The notes under the pieces are model-generated. The model did no database searches, was not told the DNA's origin, and saw only the letters and a list, made by a program, of their open reading frames with translations. A program made the translations under genes and the position numbers. A stretch of 64,000 nt of DNA from Nonomuraea pusilla (GTDB lineage Bacteria > Actinomycetota > Actinomycetes > Streptosporangiales > Streptosporangiaceae), in the NCBI RefSeq assembly GCF_900109355.1, contig NZ_FOBF01000003.1, positions 558,001-622,000 on the forward strand. Direction: 5' to 3'. Below, in pieces: positions 51,770 to 60,506 of the stretch (the stretch's first letter is position 1; each line of letters begins with the position of its first letter).

Positions 51770-52290
51770 CGTCGCCGCGCCGTCCTCGCGCGACGGCGCC
51801 CGCCCGCCCCCTCGCGGGGCGGGCGGCGCCCACGACGCCGGCCCCGGCGCCGTCCCATCCCCCTGGCACCGTGTGTCACGTGCTCGACCAGGTCGGCACG
51901 GTGCCGCCGACCGGCGCGGAAGCGGCTGGCGCGCCGGTCAACCAAGGGGACGGCGCCTGGGGCCGGTTAGACCACGGAGGAGCGGCCTGGCGGCCCGGTC
52001 GGCGCGACGGGCGCCACCGTGCCGGCCGACCGGCCGTCACCGGACGGGCCGATGCCCGTGCGCGCCTCCGTGCCGGCGGACGGGCGCGGGTGGGTGCGCC
52101 TGGATCCGCCGTCGTGCTCGCCGCCACGGCGCTGGTGCGGGTCGCCGTGGCGTCGGGTCACGAACCGGTTCACAGGTCGGCTCACGGGTCGGCTCACGGG
52201 GCCGCGCCCGGCGGGGTGGGCCCGCCGGCCCGTCGGCGGAGCCACGCCGCCCGCCCCGAGCACGTCACGTCACGACGAACAGGAGCGACC
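51770..52290. other. 521-bp stretch with no gene I can support
   Basis: Several frames are open only because of high GC. A frame starting at ATG 51766 (overlapping the upstream stop as ATGA) stays open to 52572 but its composition is unconvincing and it contains a rare TTA codon near 51970. The imperfect repeat GGTCGGCTCACG occurs twice near 52175. It may be a long untranslated leader. Confidence 0.5.
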
Positions 52291-52572
52291 ATGCTCACCG
52301 ACGAGCTGCCCACCCCGCGGCCCCACGGCCTGCGCGGCATCCGGCCGCGTCCGAGGCCCGACGCCCCCGAGCCGCGCGACGGCGACACCGGCCAGGCTCC
52401 CGCCGCCCGCGCCGTCCACGGGCTGCGCGCCGTACGCGCCAGGCCGGCGCACGCCGAGCGCCGCCGCGCGGACCGGCAGGAGCGGCCGCTCCCGACCGAC
52501 CTCCTAGCCGGGCCCCCGCCCCCCGGGCAGCCCCGCCCCGACACCGGCCAGGCGCCGCGGCGCGCCTCCTGA
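52291..52572 (+). CDS. Arg/Pro-rich 93-residue peptide, possible precursor or leader protein
   Basis: ATG 52291 follows AGGAGCG. The peptide has almost no hydrophobic core and contains internal repeats: HGLRGIRPRPRPDAPEP and HGLRAVRARPAHAER, and DTGQAP twice. Such repetitive, basic, small proteins can be precursor peptides, DNA- or RNA-binding proteins or chance ORFs. It sits directly before the 17-residue mini-ORF and two enzyme genes on the same strand. No function is assigned. Confidence 0.5.
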   Translation: MLTDELPTPRPHGLRGIRPRPRPDAPEPRDGDTGQAPAARAVHGLRAVRARPAHAERRRADRQERPLPTDLLAGPPPPGQPRPDTGQAPRRAS

Positions 52573-52607
52573 ACCCCGCCACACCCTCCCAGGAGGAGAG
52601 ACAACAC

Positions 52608-52661
52608 ATGCTCCTTGACGTCCTCGCGCCCGCCGGATCCCCGCCCGGGGGCACGCCGTGA
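52608..52661 (+). CDS. 17-residue mini-ORF with very strong ribosome binding site
   Basis: ATG 52608 opens MLLDVLAPAGSPPGGTP, ending TGA 52661. The upstream AGGAGGAGAG is one of the strongest Shine-Dalgarno sequences in the window. The stop overlaps the GTG start of the next enzyme (GTGA), so ribosomes finishing this peptide could reinitiate there. It is likely a translational coupler or leader, or a small peptide product. Confidence 0.55.
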   Translation: MLLDVLAPAGSPPGGTP

Positions 52662-53395
52662 GCCGCGGCAGGGTCGGCGTGACCGTGGCGCCCGCCAACC
52701 CCTGGGCGGAGCCCGAGCTGACGCGCCTGCTCGGGTCGCGCGCCGACATCTACGTCACCCGCTTCCCCGTACGGCCCGGCCTGGACCACCACGAGCGCCT
52801 GGAGGGCTACAACGAGGCGCTGCCCGACATGGTGTCGGCCTTCGACGGCCTGCCGCTGAACGCCATGGTGATGGCCTGCAGCGAACCCCGGTACCTCCTC
52901 GGGCCGGAGGAGGACCAGGAGCAGTGCGCGATGCTCTCCGCGGAGACCGGCGTGCCGTTCGCGTCGTCCACGCTGGCCGTGCGGGAGGCCGTGGAGCACG
53001 CGGGGATCCACGACGTCGTGCTGGTCTCGCCGTACCAGCCGTGGCTGACCGAGCTGGCCGAGCGGTACTGGAAGAGCGCCGGGCTGGGCGTCACCCAGGT
53101 CGTCCAGCTGCGGGCCAGGAACGGCTACCTGCCGTACGCGATCACGCCGGCCGAGGTGGTGGACCAGGTCGAGCTGGCCGAGCCGCCGAGGGACGCCGTG
53201 CTGCTGCTCACCGGCACCGGCATGCCGACCCTGCCGGTGCTCGAACCCCTCAGCAAGGGCAACGACCGGGTGCTGCTGACCTCCAACCTCTGCACCGCCT
53301 GGTGGGCGCTCTCGCGGGCCATCGGCAGGCCCGTCACGCTCACCCGGGTGCCGTACCGGCGCTTCGCCGCCGCGCGAGGAGGGCGCACCGCATGA
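52658..53395 (+). CDS. Asp/Glu racemase or maleate isomerase-like enzyme
   Basis: 245-residue enzyme of the Asp/Glu racemase superfamily. Two active-site cysteines lie at the expected places: MVMACSEPRYLLG (about residue 74) and LLTSNLCTAWW (about residue 216). The spacing and surrounding residues resemble maleate cis-trans isomerase and arylmalonate decarboxylase more than glutamate racemase. It starts by overlapping the mini-ORF stop and overlaps the FAD monooxygenase by 4 bp (ATGA), so the two enzymes are made together. The likely substrate is a dicarboxylic acid, by inference. Confidence 0.82.
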   Translation: MSRGRVGVTVAPANPWAEPELTRLLGSRADIYVTRFPVRPGLDHHERLEGYNEALPDMVSAFDGLPLNAMVMACSEPRYLLGPEEDQEQCAMLSAETGVPFASSTLAVREAVEHAGIHDVVLVSPYQPWLTELAERYWKSAGLGVTQVVQLRARNGYLPYAITPAEVVDQVELAEPPRDAVLLLTGTGMPTLPVLEPLSKGNDRVLLTSNLCTAWWALSRAIGRPVTLTRVPYRRFAAARGGRTA

Positions 53396-54570
53396 ACGGC
53401 GTGATCGTGGTCGGAGCGGGACCGGCCGGGCTGACGGCGGCGCTCACGCTCGCCAGGGCCGGGATCCGGGTGGTGGTGCTGGAGCGGGAGAGCGGCCCGA
53501 GCCGGCAGCCGCGCGCCTGCACCTTCCATCCCGCCACGCTCGACCTGCTGGACGACCTCGGCGTCGCCGCCGGCCTGGTGGCCGACGGGCGGGTCGTGGA
53601 CCGGGTGCAGTGGCGCGACAGGTCAGGCATCGTCCCCGCCGAGATGGGCATGCACCGGCTGGACGGGCTGACCAGGCACCCGTTCCGCGTCCACGCCGAC
53701 CAGGCGGCGCTCACACCGCTGCTGCTCGCCGCCCTGCAGGCGCGGCCCGAGGCGGAGGTGCGCTTCGGCACCCGGGTGGACGGCGTGGCCGAGGGCGGCA
53801 CCGGGGTCCGCGTCCGCATCGGTCAGGTCTGGGCCAGGGCCAGGTACGTGATCGCGGCCGACGGCGCCCACAGCACCGTGCGGGGCTCGCTCGGGCTGCC
53901 GTTCCCCCGGTCGTCGTACCCGACGCAGGCGCTGCGGGTGTTCACCGACTCGCCGCTCGACCGGCTGCTGCCCGACCTCGCGCCGCTCACGTACGTACGG
54001 GACGTGCAGCAGTCGTGCACGCTGATGGCGCTGCCCGACCACTGGCGGATCATCTTCAGGATCCCGTGCGACGCGCGCGAGCCGCTGTCCGTGCCGAACC
54101 TCTCCCTGCTGCTGCGCAGGGCGCTGCCGGGCACGAGCGGGCCGATCCGCATCACCGGCGCCGACAGGTACGGGCTGTCGCGGGGCGTGCTGACGTCGTA
54201 CCGGTGCGGCCGGGTGCTGTTCGTGGGCGACGCGGCGCACCTGACCTCGACCGTGGGCGGGCTCAACATGAACGCCGGCATCCACGACGCCGCCGAGGCC
54301 GGGCAGGTGCTGGCGGCCGTGCTGGGCGGCTTCGCCCCGCCCGCCGCGCTGGAGGCGTGGGCGTGGCGGCGGCGCTCGGTGCTGCTGCAGCGGGTGATGC
54401 CGCGCGGCGAGACCCGGCTGGCGGGCGTGCGCGAGCGCGACAGCGCCAGGCTGGAGGCCGCCATGGCGGGGCTGCGCGCCATCGCGGGCGACCCCGACGC
54501 GACGCGCGCCTACCTGGCGCAGGCGTCGCTGCTGGACACCGTCCCCTCGCACGCCGCCGGGCGCGGCTGA
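53392..54570 (+). CDS. FAD-dependent aromatic monooxygenase (PHBH type)
   Basis: 392-residue class A flavoprotein monooxygenase. The N-terminal dinucleotide motif is IVVGAGPAGLTAALTLARAG, the DG motif is VIAADGAHSTVRGSLGL and the third FAD motif is VLFVGDAAHLTSTVGGLNMN. These enzymes hydroxylate aromatic or related compounds with NAD(P)H and O2. It overlaps the racemase-like gene by 4 bp and is followed 15 bp later by a 20-residue mini-ORF. The combination with a maleate isomerase-like enzyme could be a catabolic or biosynthetic step pair. Confidence 0.9.
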   Translation: MNGVIVVGAGPAGLTAALTLARAGIRVVVLERESGPSRQPRACTFHPATLDLLDDLGVAAGLVADGRVVDRVQWRDRSGIVPAEMGMHRLDGLTRHPFRVHADQAALTPLLLAALQARPEAEVRFGTRVDGVAEGGTGVRVRIGQVWARARYVIAADGAHSTVRGSLGLPFPRSSYPTQALRVFTDSPLDRLLPDLAPLTYVRDVQQSCTLMALPDHWRIIFRIPCDAREPLSVPNLSLLLRRALPGTSGPIRITGADRYGLSRGVLTSYRCGRVLFVGDAAHLTSTVGGLNMNAGIHDAAEAGQVLAAVLGGFAPPAALEAWAWRRRSVLLQRVMPRGETRLAGVRERDSARLEAAMAGLRAIAGDPDATRAYLAQASLLDTVPSHAAGRG

Positions 54571-54585
54571 GAAGGGGGAGCCGAC

Positions 54586-54648
54586 ATGACCGAGCCGAGG
54601 TCGAGGCCACCGCCGCGGCGGCGCGCCTCCGGTCCCGCGCACGACTGA
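54586..54648 (+). CDS. 20-residue mini-ORF after the monooxygenase gene
   Basis: ATG 54586 encodes MTEPRSRPPPRRRASGPAHD and stops at 54648. AAGGGGGAG lies 5-13 bases upstream, a strong ribosome binding site. It resembles a second leader-type ORF before the sigma-like gene 37 bp downstream. The very small size makes this tentative. Confidence 0.4.
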   Translation: MTEPRSRPPPRRRASGPAHD

Positions 54649-54685
54649 GCCCGACATGGGCCGAGGTAAAGAGGTGTGACCCCGG

Positions 54686-56629
54686 ATGTGGCAAGCCCTG
54701 TCCGACGAGGCCCGCCGGGCCGTCCGCGAGCTGTGCGCCGCGCACGGATCCCGGCTCTACGACTACTGCCGCACCGAGCTGGGCGCGTCAGGCGCCGAGC
54801 AGGCGGTCGCGGGGACGCTCCTGACCGCGCACCTGTACGCCGACCGGCTCGGCGACCCGGCGCTGCGGCGCGCCTGGTTCTACGCGCTGGCCCGCGCGCA
54901 CCGCGCCGTGGCCGCGGAACCGGCGAGCATCGGCTCCTGGTCGCGCCCCGGACGCGTGTCGGAGCTGCTGCCCGAGGCGCTGCTCTCGCTGGACCGTCCG
55001 CACAGGGAGCTGCTCGACCTGTCCGTACGGCACGGGCTCGCCGACAGCGAGCTGGCCCTGATCTTCGAGCTGCGCGCGCAGGAGGTGCGGGCCGTCGTCA
55101 CCCGGGCCGCGCGGGGCCTGGAGGGCTGGTTCGCCGCGGTGATCGCGGCGCGGTCCGGTGACGGCTGCCCCGAGCTGGCCGCGCGCGTGGACGCCTGGCT
55201 GGCGGCGCCGGGACGGCGGGCGCGCGCCAGGATCGGCCGCCACATCCCGTCCTGCGACGCGTGCAGGACGGCCCCGAGGACGGTGTCGGCGGGCGCGCTG
55301 CTGCGCCGCCTGCCGATGGCCGCCCTTCCGGACACGCTCGTGGAACGGCTGGAGTCGGCCGCGCCCCTGCCCGGCGAGGGGCCGATGTGGCGGGCGGACG
55401 GCTTCCCTGCGCAGGCCCGCCTCCTCCCGGAGCCCGCGCCGACGGCCTTCCCCGCCGTCCCCGAGCCCGCTGTTCCCCCCTTCCCCACCGTCCCCGAGCT
55501 CGCTCTTCCCTCCTTCCGCGCCGGCTCGGAGCACGGCGTGCCGCCCTTCCCCGCCGCGTCGGAGCCCGCCGTGCCGCCCTTCCCCGCCGTGCCTGACCTC
55601 GCGGGGGCGGGCGCCGGGAGCGGGGTGCTGAGCGCGCCGGTCGCGGAGGAGCTCCTGGACTCCCCGGTCGCCGACCCCACGACGGCGACCGGGGAAACCT
55701 CCTGGCCGGCGGCGGGCGCGGCCGCCGCCGGCCAGGAACCCTCGGCCCTGCAGAGGGGCAGGGCGGGGGGCACGGCGCACGGGCGTCATCCCTTCACCCC
55801 GCCCAGCCGGACCCGGGGCGTGCGCGGCGGTTCGCACGGTGGGGCCCACGGCGGGGCACCGGGCGGCGGCGCGTACGGCGACAAGCTCGTCTACGGCGCG
55901 GCCGCCAACGGCAAGGCGATCATCAGGTACGGCGGCATCACCTCCGCCGCGGACCGGCGCCCCGTGCCGGCCGGCGAGCGGGAGGAGCCCTGGCGCGACC
56001 GTCCGCCGCAGGACGACGAGGCGGGCCAGCCGGTCAGGGTCGTGGTGCGGGTCGCGCTCATGGCGGGCGTGGGCCTGCTGGTCGTCGGCCTGGTGTGGTC
56101 GCTGGCGAAGGCGCAGGAGCAGCAGCCGGTGACGCGGGCCTCCGCGCAGGCGGGCGCGCTGCCCGACCGGCCGGACCGCGCCGCCGCGCAGGACGGCCCG
56201 GCCGCCCGGGCGGGCGCGCAGCAGGAGGGGACGCTCACCCCCGCGGGCGCGCAGGAGGAGGGGACGCTCACCCCGGTGCGCAAACAGGCGGAACTGCCCC
56301 GCCCCGAGCCGCCCGCGGCCAGGCTGAGCCCGGCGTCGCTGCGCCTGGGCACGGCGCGGACCGGGTCGTTCACGCTCTCCTGCGGTGGCGCCTGCGCGAT
56401 CGTCTCGGCCACCGGGACGGGCGGCGTCACGGTGTCGGGCACGACGTTCCGCGTGAAGGAGGTCGCCCCGCGTCCGGGCTGCCCGCCGGTGCCGGTGCGG
56501 CAGTCGGGGAAGATCGTCGTGCGCTGGAAGGGCACGGCCACGGGTGACGGCAGGCGCACGGCGGGCACCGCCCGCGCGTCGGGCACGCTGACGCTGCCGG
56601 TGTCCTGGACCGCCTTCAGATGCGGCTGA
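54686..56629 (+). CDS. Sigma-factor-like protein fused to a transmembrane and extracellular segment
   Basis: 647-residue chimera. Residues 1-70 (VRELCAAHGSRLYDYCRTEL) and 95-150 (ALLSLDRPHRELLDLSVRHG, then LADSELALIFELRAQEVRAV) resemble sigma-70 regions 2 and 4. A HIPSCDACRTAP segment (about 183-195) resembles the HxxxCxxC of zinc-binding anti-sigma factors. A Pro-rich repeat region (PAVPPFPAV type) and Gly/His-rich linker lead to one transmembrane helix (about 452-475). The outer part ends in a beta-rich domain with conserved-looking cysteines (about 555-647). Binding of RNA polymerase has not been shown, and the DNA-contacting region 2 is degenerate. It may tie an extracellular signal to transcription. 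Confidence 0.72.
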   Translation: MWQALSDEARRAVRELCAAHGSRLYDYCRTELGASGAEQAVAGTLLTAHLYADRLGDPALRRAWFYALARAHRAVAAEPASIGSWSRPGRVSELLPEALLSLDRPHRELLDLSVRHGLADSELALIFELRAQEVRAVVTRAARGLEGWFAAVIAARSGDGCPELAARVDAWLAAPGRRARARIGRHIPSCDACRTAPRTVSAGALLRRLPMAALPDTLVERLESAAPLPGEGPMWRADGFPAQARLLPEPAPTAFPAVPEPAVPPFPTVPELALPSFRAGSEHGVPPFPAASEPAVPPFPAVPDLAGAGAGSGVLSAPVAEELLDSPVADPTTATGETSWPAAGAAAAGQEPSALQRGRAGGTAHGRHPFTPPSRTRGVRGGSHGGAHGGAPGGGAYGDKLVYGAAANGKAIIRYGGITSAADRRPVPAGEREEPWRDRPPQDDEAGQPVRVVVRVALMAGVGLLVVGLVWSLAKAQEQQPVTRASAQAGALPDRPDRAAAQDGPAARAGAQQEGTLTPAGAQEEGTLTPVRKQAELPRPEPPAARLSPASLRLGTARTGSFTLSCGGACAIVSATGTGGVTVSGTTFRVKEVAPRPGCPPVPVRQSGKIVVRWKGTATGDGRRTAGTARASGTLTLPVSWTAFRCG

Positions 56630-56705
56630 GGGCCCCGGACGGATGCCCGGAGCCCTCGGCCAGAATGCGACCCGCCGCGCCGGACACCGGCGCGGCGGGA
56701 GCCGG

Positions 56706-58628
56706 TCAGAAGAAGTCGAACGTCCGCTCCGGCTGCGGCAGCTCGATCCTGCCGGGCCCGCGGAACCTCGCCTTGTCCTTCGGCATGTCGGACAGCGGCA
56801 GCGACAGCGCGAACGGCACCACGACCGAGCTCTTCGCCAGGTCCACGGTGACGGCGGCGCCGGTGCCCGCCTCGCCGCTGTAGGTCGCGTCGGTGCCCGC
56901 GATCACCAGCGCGATCCTGTGGCCCTTCTTGAAGGTGTAGTCGTGCGGCATCGTCAGCCACTTGACCTTGCCGTACGTGCCCACGGGCAGCGGCGACGGC
57001 GTGTCGAGCGAGCCGCGGTTCTGCACGTCGATCCAGCCGCGGGCGACGATCTCCAGGGGCCGGGTGGCGACGTTCGTGGCGACCTTGTGGTAGCAGGCGT
57101 CGTCCTGGGCGGTGCTCTCGCCGTGGCAGTCCTCCTCGGCCAGCGTGGTGATGCCCTGGCCGGTGCGCCAGTCGACGCGGGTGTCGTCGCCGAGGTCGAC
57201 GAGGAGCGCCGTCAGGTTCGCGGTCGGCTTGTCCAGCTTGACGCGCAGGTCGGCGGTCGGCGTGCCGGACAGCCGCAGGCTCAGCGGCAGCGCGCCGGTG
57301 GTGAACGCGACCCGGCCGTCCTTGGCCGTGCCGATGTCGGCGACCATGGCGTTCTCGCTCATGCGCACGTCGGTGAACGACGCCGTCTCGCCCTTGCCCG
57401 CGGGCAGGAGGCCGAGCGTGCCGTCGGCGGCCGGGCGCAGCGCCACCTTCGTGGCGAACGGGGCGGGCCAGTCGCGCTGCTTGATCCACTGCGTCGGGCC
57501 GAGCTGCACGTCGGCGCGGGGCTCGCGCATGACGCCGTTCTCCACGTCGAGCAGCCAGTAGTCGAACCAGCGGTGCAGTGTGTCCACCCACAGGTCCCTG
57601 CGGCCCTCGAAGTCGAACGGGTCGACGTGCTGGTACTGGCCGACCCAGATCTTGCGGGGCACGCCCCTGTCGGCCAGCGCCTGCCACCAGGCGGAGAAGT
57701 TGTCGGGCTTGACGTTGAGGTCGTTGGCCGTGTGGACGACGAACACGCTCGCCTTCACCTTGGAGGCGTCGCCGAGCAGGCCGGAGATGTAGTCGCGCTC
57801 GGCCCAGAACGGGTTGTAGTCGCCCGTGGCGTCGCCGTCCTGGGCGTCCATCTGGTCGCGCACCGCCTGGCACTTGGCCTCGGGGTCGGTGTCGACGTAG
57901 TTGGCCAGCCAGGACGCGTAGTCGTAGTTGTAGACCACGCCGTTCGCGCGCTGGTACTTGTACCAGGAGCTGATCGCGGAGATCGGGACGATCGTCTCCA
58001 GGCCCTCGACCCCGGTCGCGGCCACGGCGTTGGCCAGTGTGCCGTCGTACGACTTGCCGATCATGGCCGCCCTGCCGGTGGTCCAGTCGGCGGCGGCCGG
58101 GGTGCCGTCGGCGCGGTACGCCTTGGCGCGGCCGTTCAGCCAGTCGATCACGGCCTTGCCGCCCAGCACGTCGGCCTTGCCGCCGACGTCGGGGCAGCCG
58201 TCGGACTTGGTCGTGCCCAGCATGTCGACGTTGAGCACGGCGTAGCCGCGCGGCACGAAGTAGTTGTCGTAGAACAGCGGGAACTTCACCAGGTTGCCGT
58301 CGGGGCCGTAGACCTTGCGCTCCGACTCGTTGCCGCGGCCCGAGTTGTCGTAGTAGGGGCTCTCGTCGATGATGACGGGGACCTTCAGCCCGGGGCCGGA
58401 CTCCTTGGGCCTGATGATGTCCACCCGTACCCTGTCGAGCTTGCCGTCTGCGTCGCTGTCGACCTCCGACTCGACGTACACGTGCTCGCGGACGGCGTCC
58501 GCGTAGGAGAAGACGGGCTGCGTACGGCCGTTCTCGATGGTGATCTCGGGACCGTTCGCGGCCTGGGCCGGTGTCGCGATCACCAGCGTGAGCGCGACGG
58601 ACAGCAGGGCCGGGCGTATCTGTGGCAC
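56706..58628 (-). CDS. Secreted X-Pro dipeptidyl-peptidase-type serine hydrolase (CocE/NonD)
   Basis: 640-residue exported hydrolase. A signal peptide (IRPALLSVALTLVIATPAQA) is followed by an alpha/beta-hydrolase domain with the nucleophile motif AMIGKSYDGTLA (GxSYxG), and a C-terminal jelly-roll domain typical of X-Pro peptidases and cocaine esterase (LPVGTYGKVKWLTMPHDYTF). Two Cys pairs may be disulfides. Start GTG 58628 has GGAGG seven bases upstream. It cleaves X-Pro peptides or esters outside the cell by family knowledge. The gene ends convergently with the sigma-like gene. Confidence 0.9.
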   Translation of the reverse strand: MPQIRPALLSVALTLVIATPAQAANGPEITIENGRTQPVFSYADAVREHVYVESEVDSDADGKLDRVRVDIIRPKESGPGLKVPVIIDESPYYDNSGRGNESERKVYGPDGNLVKFPLFYDNYFVPRGYAVLNVDMLGTTKSDGCPDVGGKADVLGGKAVIDWLNGRAKAYRADGTPAAADWTTGRAAMIGKSYDGTLANAVAATGVEGLETIVPISAISSWYKYQRANGVVYNYDYASWLANYVDTDPEAKCQAVRDQMDAQDGDATGDYNPFWAERDYISGLLGDASKVKASVFVVHTANDLNVKPDNFSAWWQALADRGVPRKIWVGQYQHVDPFDFEGRRDLWVDTLHRWFDYWLLDVENGVMREPRADVQLGPTQWIKQRDWPAPFATKVALRPAADGTLGLLPAGKGETASFTDVRMSENAMVADIGTAKDGRVAFTTGALPLSLRLSGTPTADLRVKLDKPTANLTALLVDLGDDTRVDWRTGQGITTLAEEDCHGESTAQDDACYHKVATNVATRPLEIVARGWIDVQNRGSLDTPSPLPVGTYGKVKWLTMPHDYTFKKGHRIALVIAGTDATYSGEAGTGAAVTVDLAKSSVVVPFALSLPLSDMPKDKARFRGPGRIELPQPERTFDFF

Positions 58629-58820
58629 GCGTGACCTCCGTGACGTGCGGGAAAGTACCCGCAATGTCTCAGAGCCCCTGGCACCTGGCAAGATCCCTGA
58701 CGTGTGTCGCGGCGGGTTGTCAGGACCCCGGCCGGTCCGGCCCTTCCCCAGGGCGCGGAGGGCGGGTGTCACAGTCGGTGCGGGCGGGCTGCGGCCTGCC
58801 CGGCAGGGAGAAGAGGGAAC

Positions 58821-59483
58821 ATGCGGAACGTCGCGCGGACCTCGCTGGTGGACGCCGCGATCGAGGAGCTCCGCAGGGAGATCGCCGGCGGGGCGTGGCC
58901 GGTCGGGACGAAGATCCCGTCGGAGAGCCGCCTGGCCGAGAGCCTCGGCATGAGCCGGCTGTCGGTGCGGGAGGCGGTGCGGGTGCTGGTCCACGCGGGG
59001 CTGCTCACCACCCGGCAGGGCGACGGGACGTACGTGACCGCCACCGACGAGTCGCGGGTGGCGCTGCGCAGACGGCTCGACACGGCGGCCGCCATGGAGA
59101 TCATCGACGTGCGGCGCGGCCTCGACCTGGTGGCGGCGCGGCTGGCGGCGGCCCGGCGCACCGGCGAGGACGTGGCGGGGATGCGCGCGGCGCTGGCCCG
59201 CAGGGAGGAGGCGGCGCGGGCGGGCGACCTCGACGGGTTCGCCGACGCGGACGTCGACTTCCACCTGCGCGTGGCGGACGCCGCCCACAACGATCTGCTC
59301 GCCGACCTCTACCGGGGCATGGGCGAGGCGCTGCGCGACAGCGTGCGCAGCCTGGAGGAGGCGGCGCTGGAGCCCGACTCCTCGCACGAGGAGCTGCTGC
59401 GCGCCATCGAGGACGCCGACCAGGCGCGGGCGGTGGCCGTGTCGATGGCCATCCTCGACCGGCAGGAGCGGTCGATGGCGTGA
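58821..59483 (+). CDS. GntR-family regulator, FadR/FCD type
   Basis: 220-residue regulator. The winged HTH (LREIAGGAWPVGTKIPSESR-like region, then LAESLGMSRLSVREAVRVLV) is at residues 10-70, and the C-terminal all-helical FCD domain contains the metal and ligand site residues (ADVDFHLRVADAAHND, with conserved Asp and His). GAGGGAAC precedes ATG 58821. It is divergent from the secreted hydrolase gene. The ligand is likely an organic acid by family knowledge. Confidence 0.92.
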   Translation: MRNVARTSLVDAAIEELRREIAGGAWPVGTKIPSESRLAESLGMSRLSVREAVRVLVHAGLLTTRQGDGTYVTATDESRVALRRRLDTAAAMEIIDVRRGLDLVAARLAAARRTGEDVAGMRAALARREEAARAGDLDGFADADVDFHLRVADAAHNDLLADLYRGMGEALRDSVRSLEEAALEPDSSHEELLRAIEDADQARAVAVSMAILDRQERSMA

Positions 59484-59613
59484 CGACGGGGGCCGGGGAT
59501 GTCACCGGGCGTGCGGGCGGGCGCGCGGGGAGGGGCGGAACCGGGGGGAAGAAGGATCGGGCGCCGTGCCGTCGGTGCGCGCCGCCGCACCGACCGCGCG
59601 GCCGGTCACCCGG

Positions 59614-60183
59614 TCAGCCCTTGTTGCTCATGAGACGGGCGATCTTCCACTTGCCGTTGTCCTGCTTGGTGAGGATGAAGAACGCGCGCATGACCTGGCC
59701 ACCTTGCATGGTGCTGGTGGTGCGGACGAACGCGTCCTCGCCGCCGACCGTGTGCACCTCGTCGATGGTGTGCGTGGCCTGGGCGTTCTGGCCGCCCTGA
59801 ACCTGCTGCTGGATGACCTTGCGGATGGCGGAGGAGCCCTCCGCGGTGGGCACGCCGTCGAGCTCGACGACGGCGGTGTCGAGGAACAGCTTCATGATCT
59901 CGTCCACGTTGCCCGACTTGAGGGCGTCGAAGTAGGCCATGACGGCCGCGCCGACCTTGCCGCCCTTCACGGTCCCGGTGGGGGACGGCGACATCGTCGC
60001 GGAGCCGCTCTCGGTCGGGGACATCGACTCCGTGCCCGACTCGGTCGGCATCATCGACTCGGTGGGCTGGCTCTCCGCGCCCTTCATGGCCTGCGGGTTG
60101 CCGCTCGCGCCGCAGCCCGCGACGAGGAACGCGGGGATGACCGCGGCCAGCAGGAGCGCCTTGCGCTGTGAAATCGTGCTCAT
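59614..60183 (-). CDS. Lipoprotein with NTF2-like domain
   Basis: 189-residue protein. The N-terminus ends in the lipobox LVAGCG, so it should be lipid-anchored outside the membrane. A spacer of Thr/Ser/Glu/Pro repeats (TESG, PTES) is followed by an NTF2/SnoaL-like cone fold (VMAYFDALKSGNVDEIMKLF then VELDGVPTAEGSSAIRKVIQ). Such domains can bind small ligands or be enzymes. It is convergent with the GntR regulator gene and divergent from the Cys/His small protein. Function unknown. Confidence 0.8.
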   Translation of the reverse strand: MSTISQRKALLLAAVIPAFLVAGCGASGNPQAMKGAESQPTESMMPTESGTESMSPTESGSATMSPSPTGTVKGGKVGAAVMAYFDALKSGNVDEIMKLFLDTAVVELDGVPTAEGSSAIRKVIQQQVQGGQNAQATHTIDEVHTVGGEDAFVRTTSTMQGGQVMRAFFILTKQDNGKWKIARLMSNKG

Positions 60184-60365
60184 GGCCGCTTACTTCCCGC
60201 GCGGATCGCGAGCGAATGCGCGGTTTATGCACTTCGCACGACGCCTTTACCTGGTGCCGGTATTACTCACGGTAACGGTTCACGGAGTTTGGTGTGATCG
60301 TTCAGAGGTTCGATCGTTGCCGTACCGAGACCAGCGGGGGCCACCCCACCGCTACCGTCCGGCAG

Positions 60366-60500
60366 GTGCCGCGAACCGATACCGAGCCACTCCCCCAACG
60401 TGAGGACGCGGAGCGTTGCGAGAGCGTCGAGTCCGGACGCCGCTGCGTCCTTCCCGCCGGCCACCCCGGCGCCCACGTCTACCCACCCGCCGGTAGGTGA
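60366..60500 (+). CDS. Small Cys/His protein, 44 residues
   Basis: GTG 60366 opens a 44-codon frame ending RCESVESGRRCVLPAGHPGA then HVYPPAGR. The pattern C..(E)...RRCVLPAGHPG.H occurs in many small actinobacterial proteins and has two Cys and two His placed like a tiny zinc site. A longer frame from GTG 60294 is also open. The start is uncertain, but the motif supports a real gene. Function unknown. Confidence 0.55.
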   Translation: MPRTDTEPLPQREDAERCESVESGRRCVLPAGHPGAHVYPPAGR

Positions 60501-60506
60501 GAGCGG

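Noticed and set aside
51766..52572. 268-codon frame starting at an ATGA overlap with the 51035 gene
   Set aside because: The overlap is attractive, but the sequence up to 52290 has poor composition and a rare TTA codon; only the part after ATG 52291 with its own ribosome binding site is retained.
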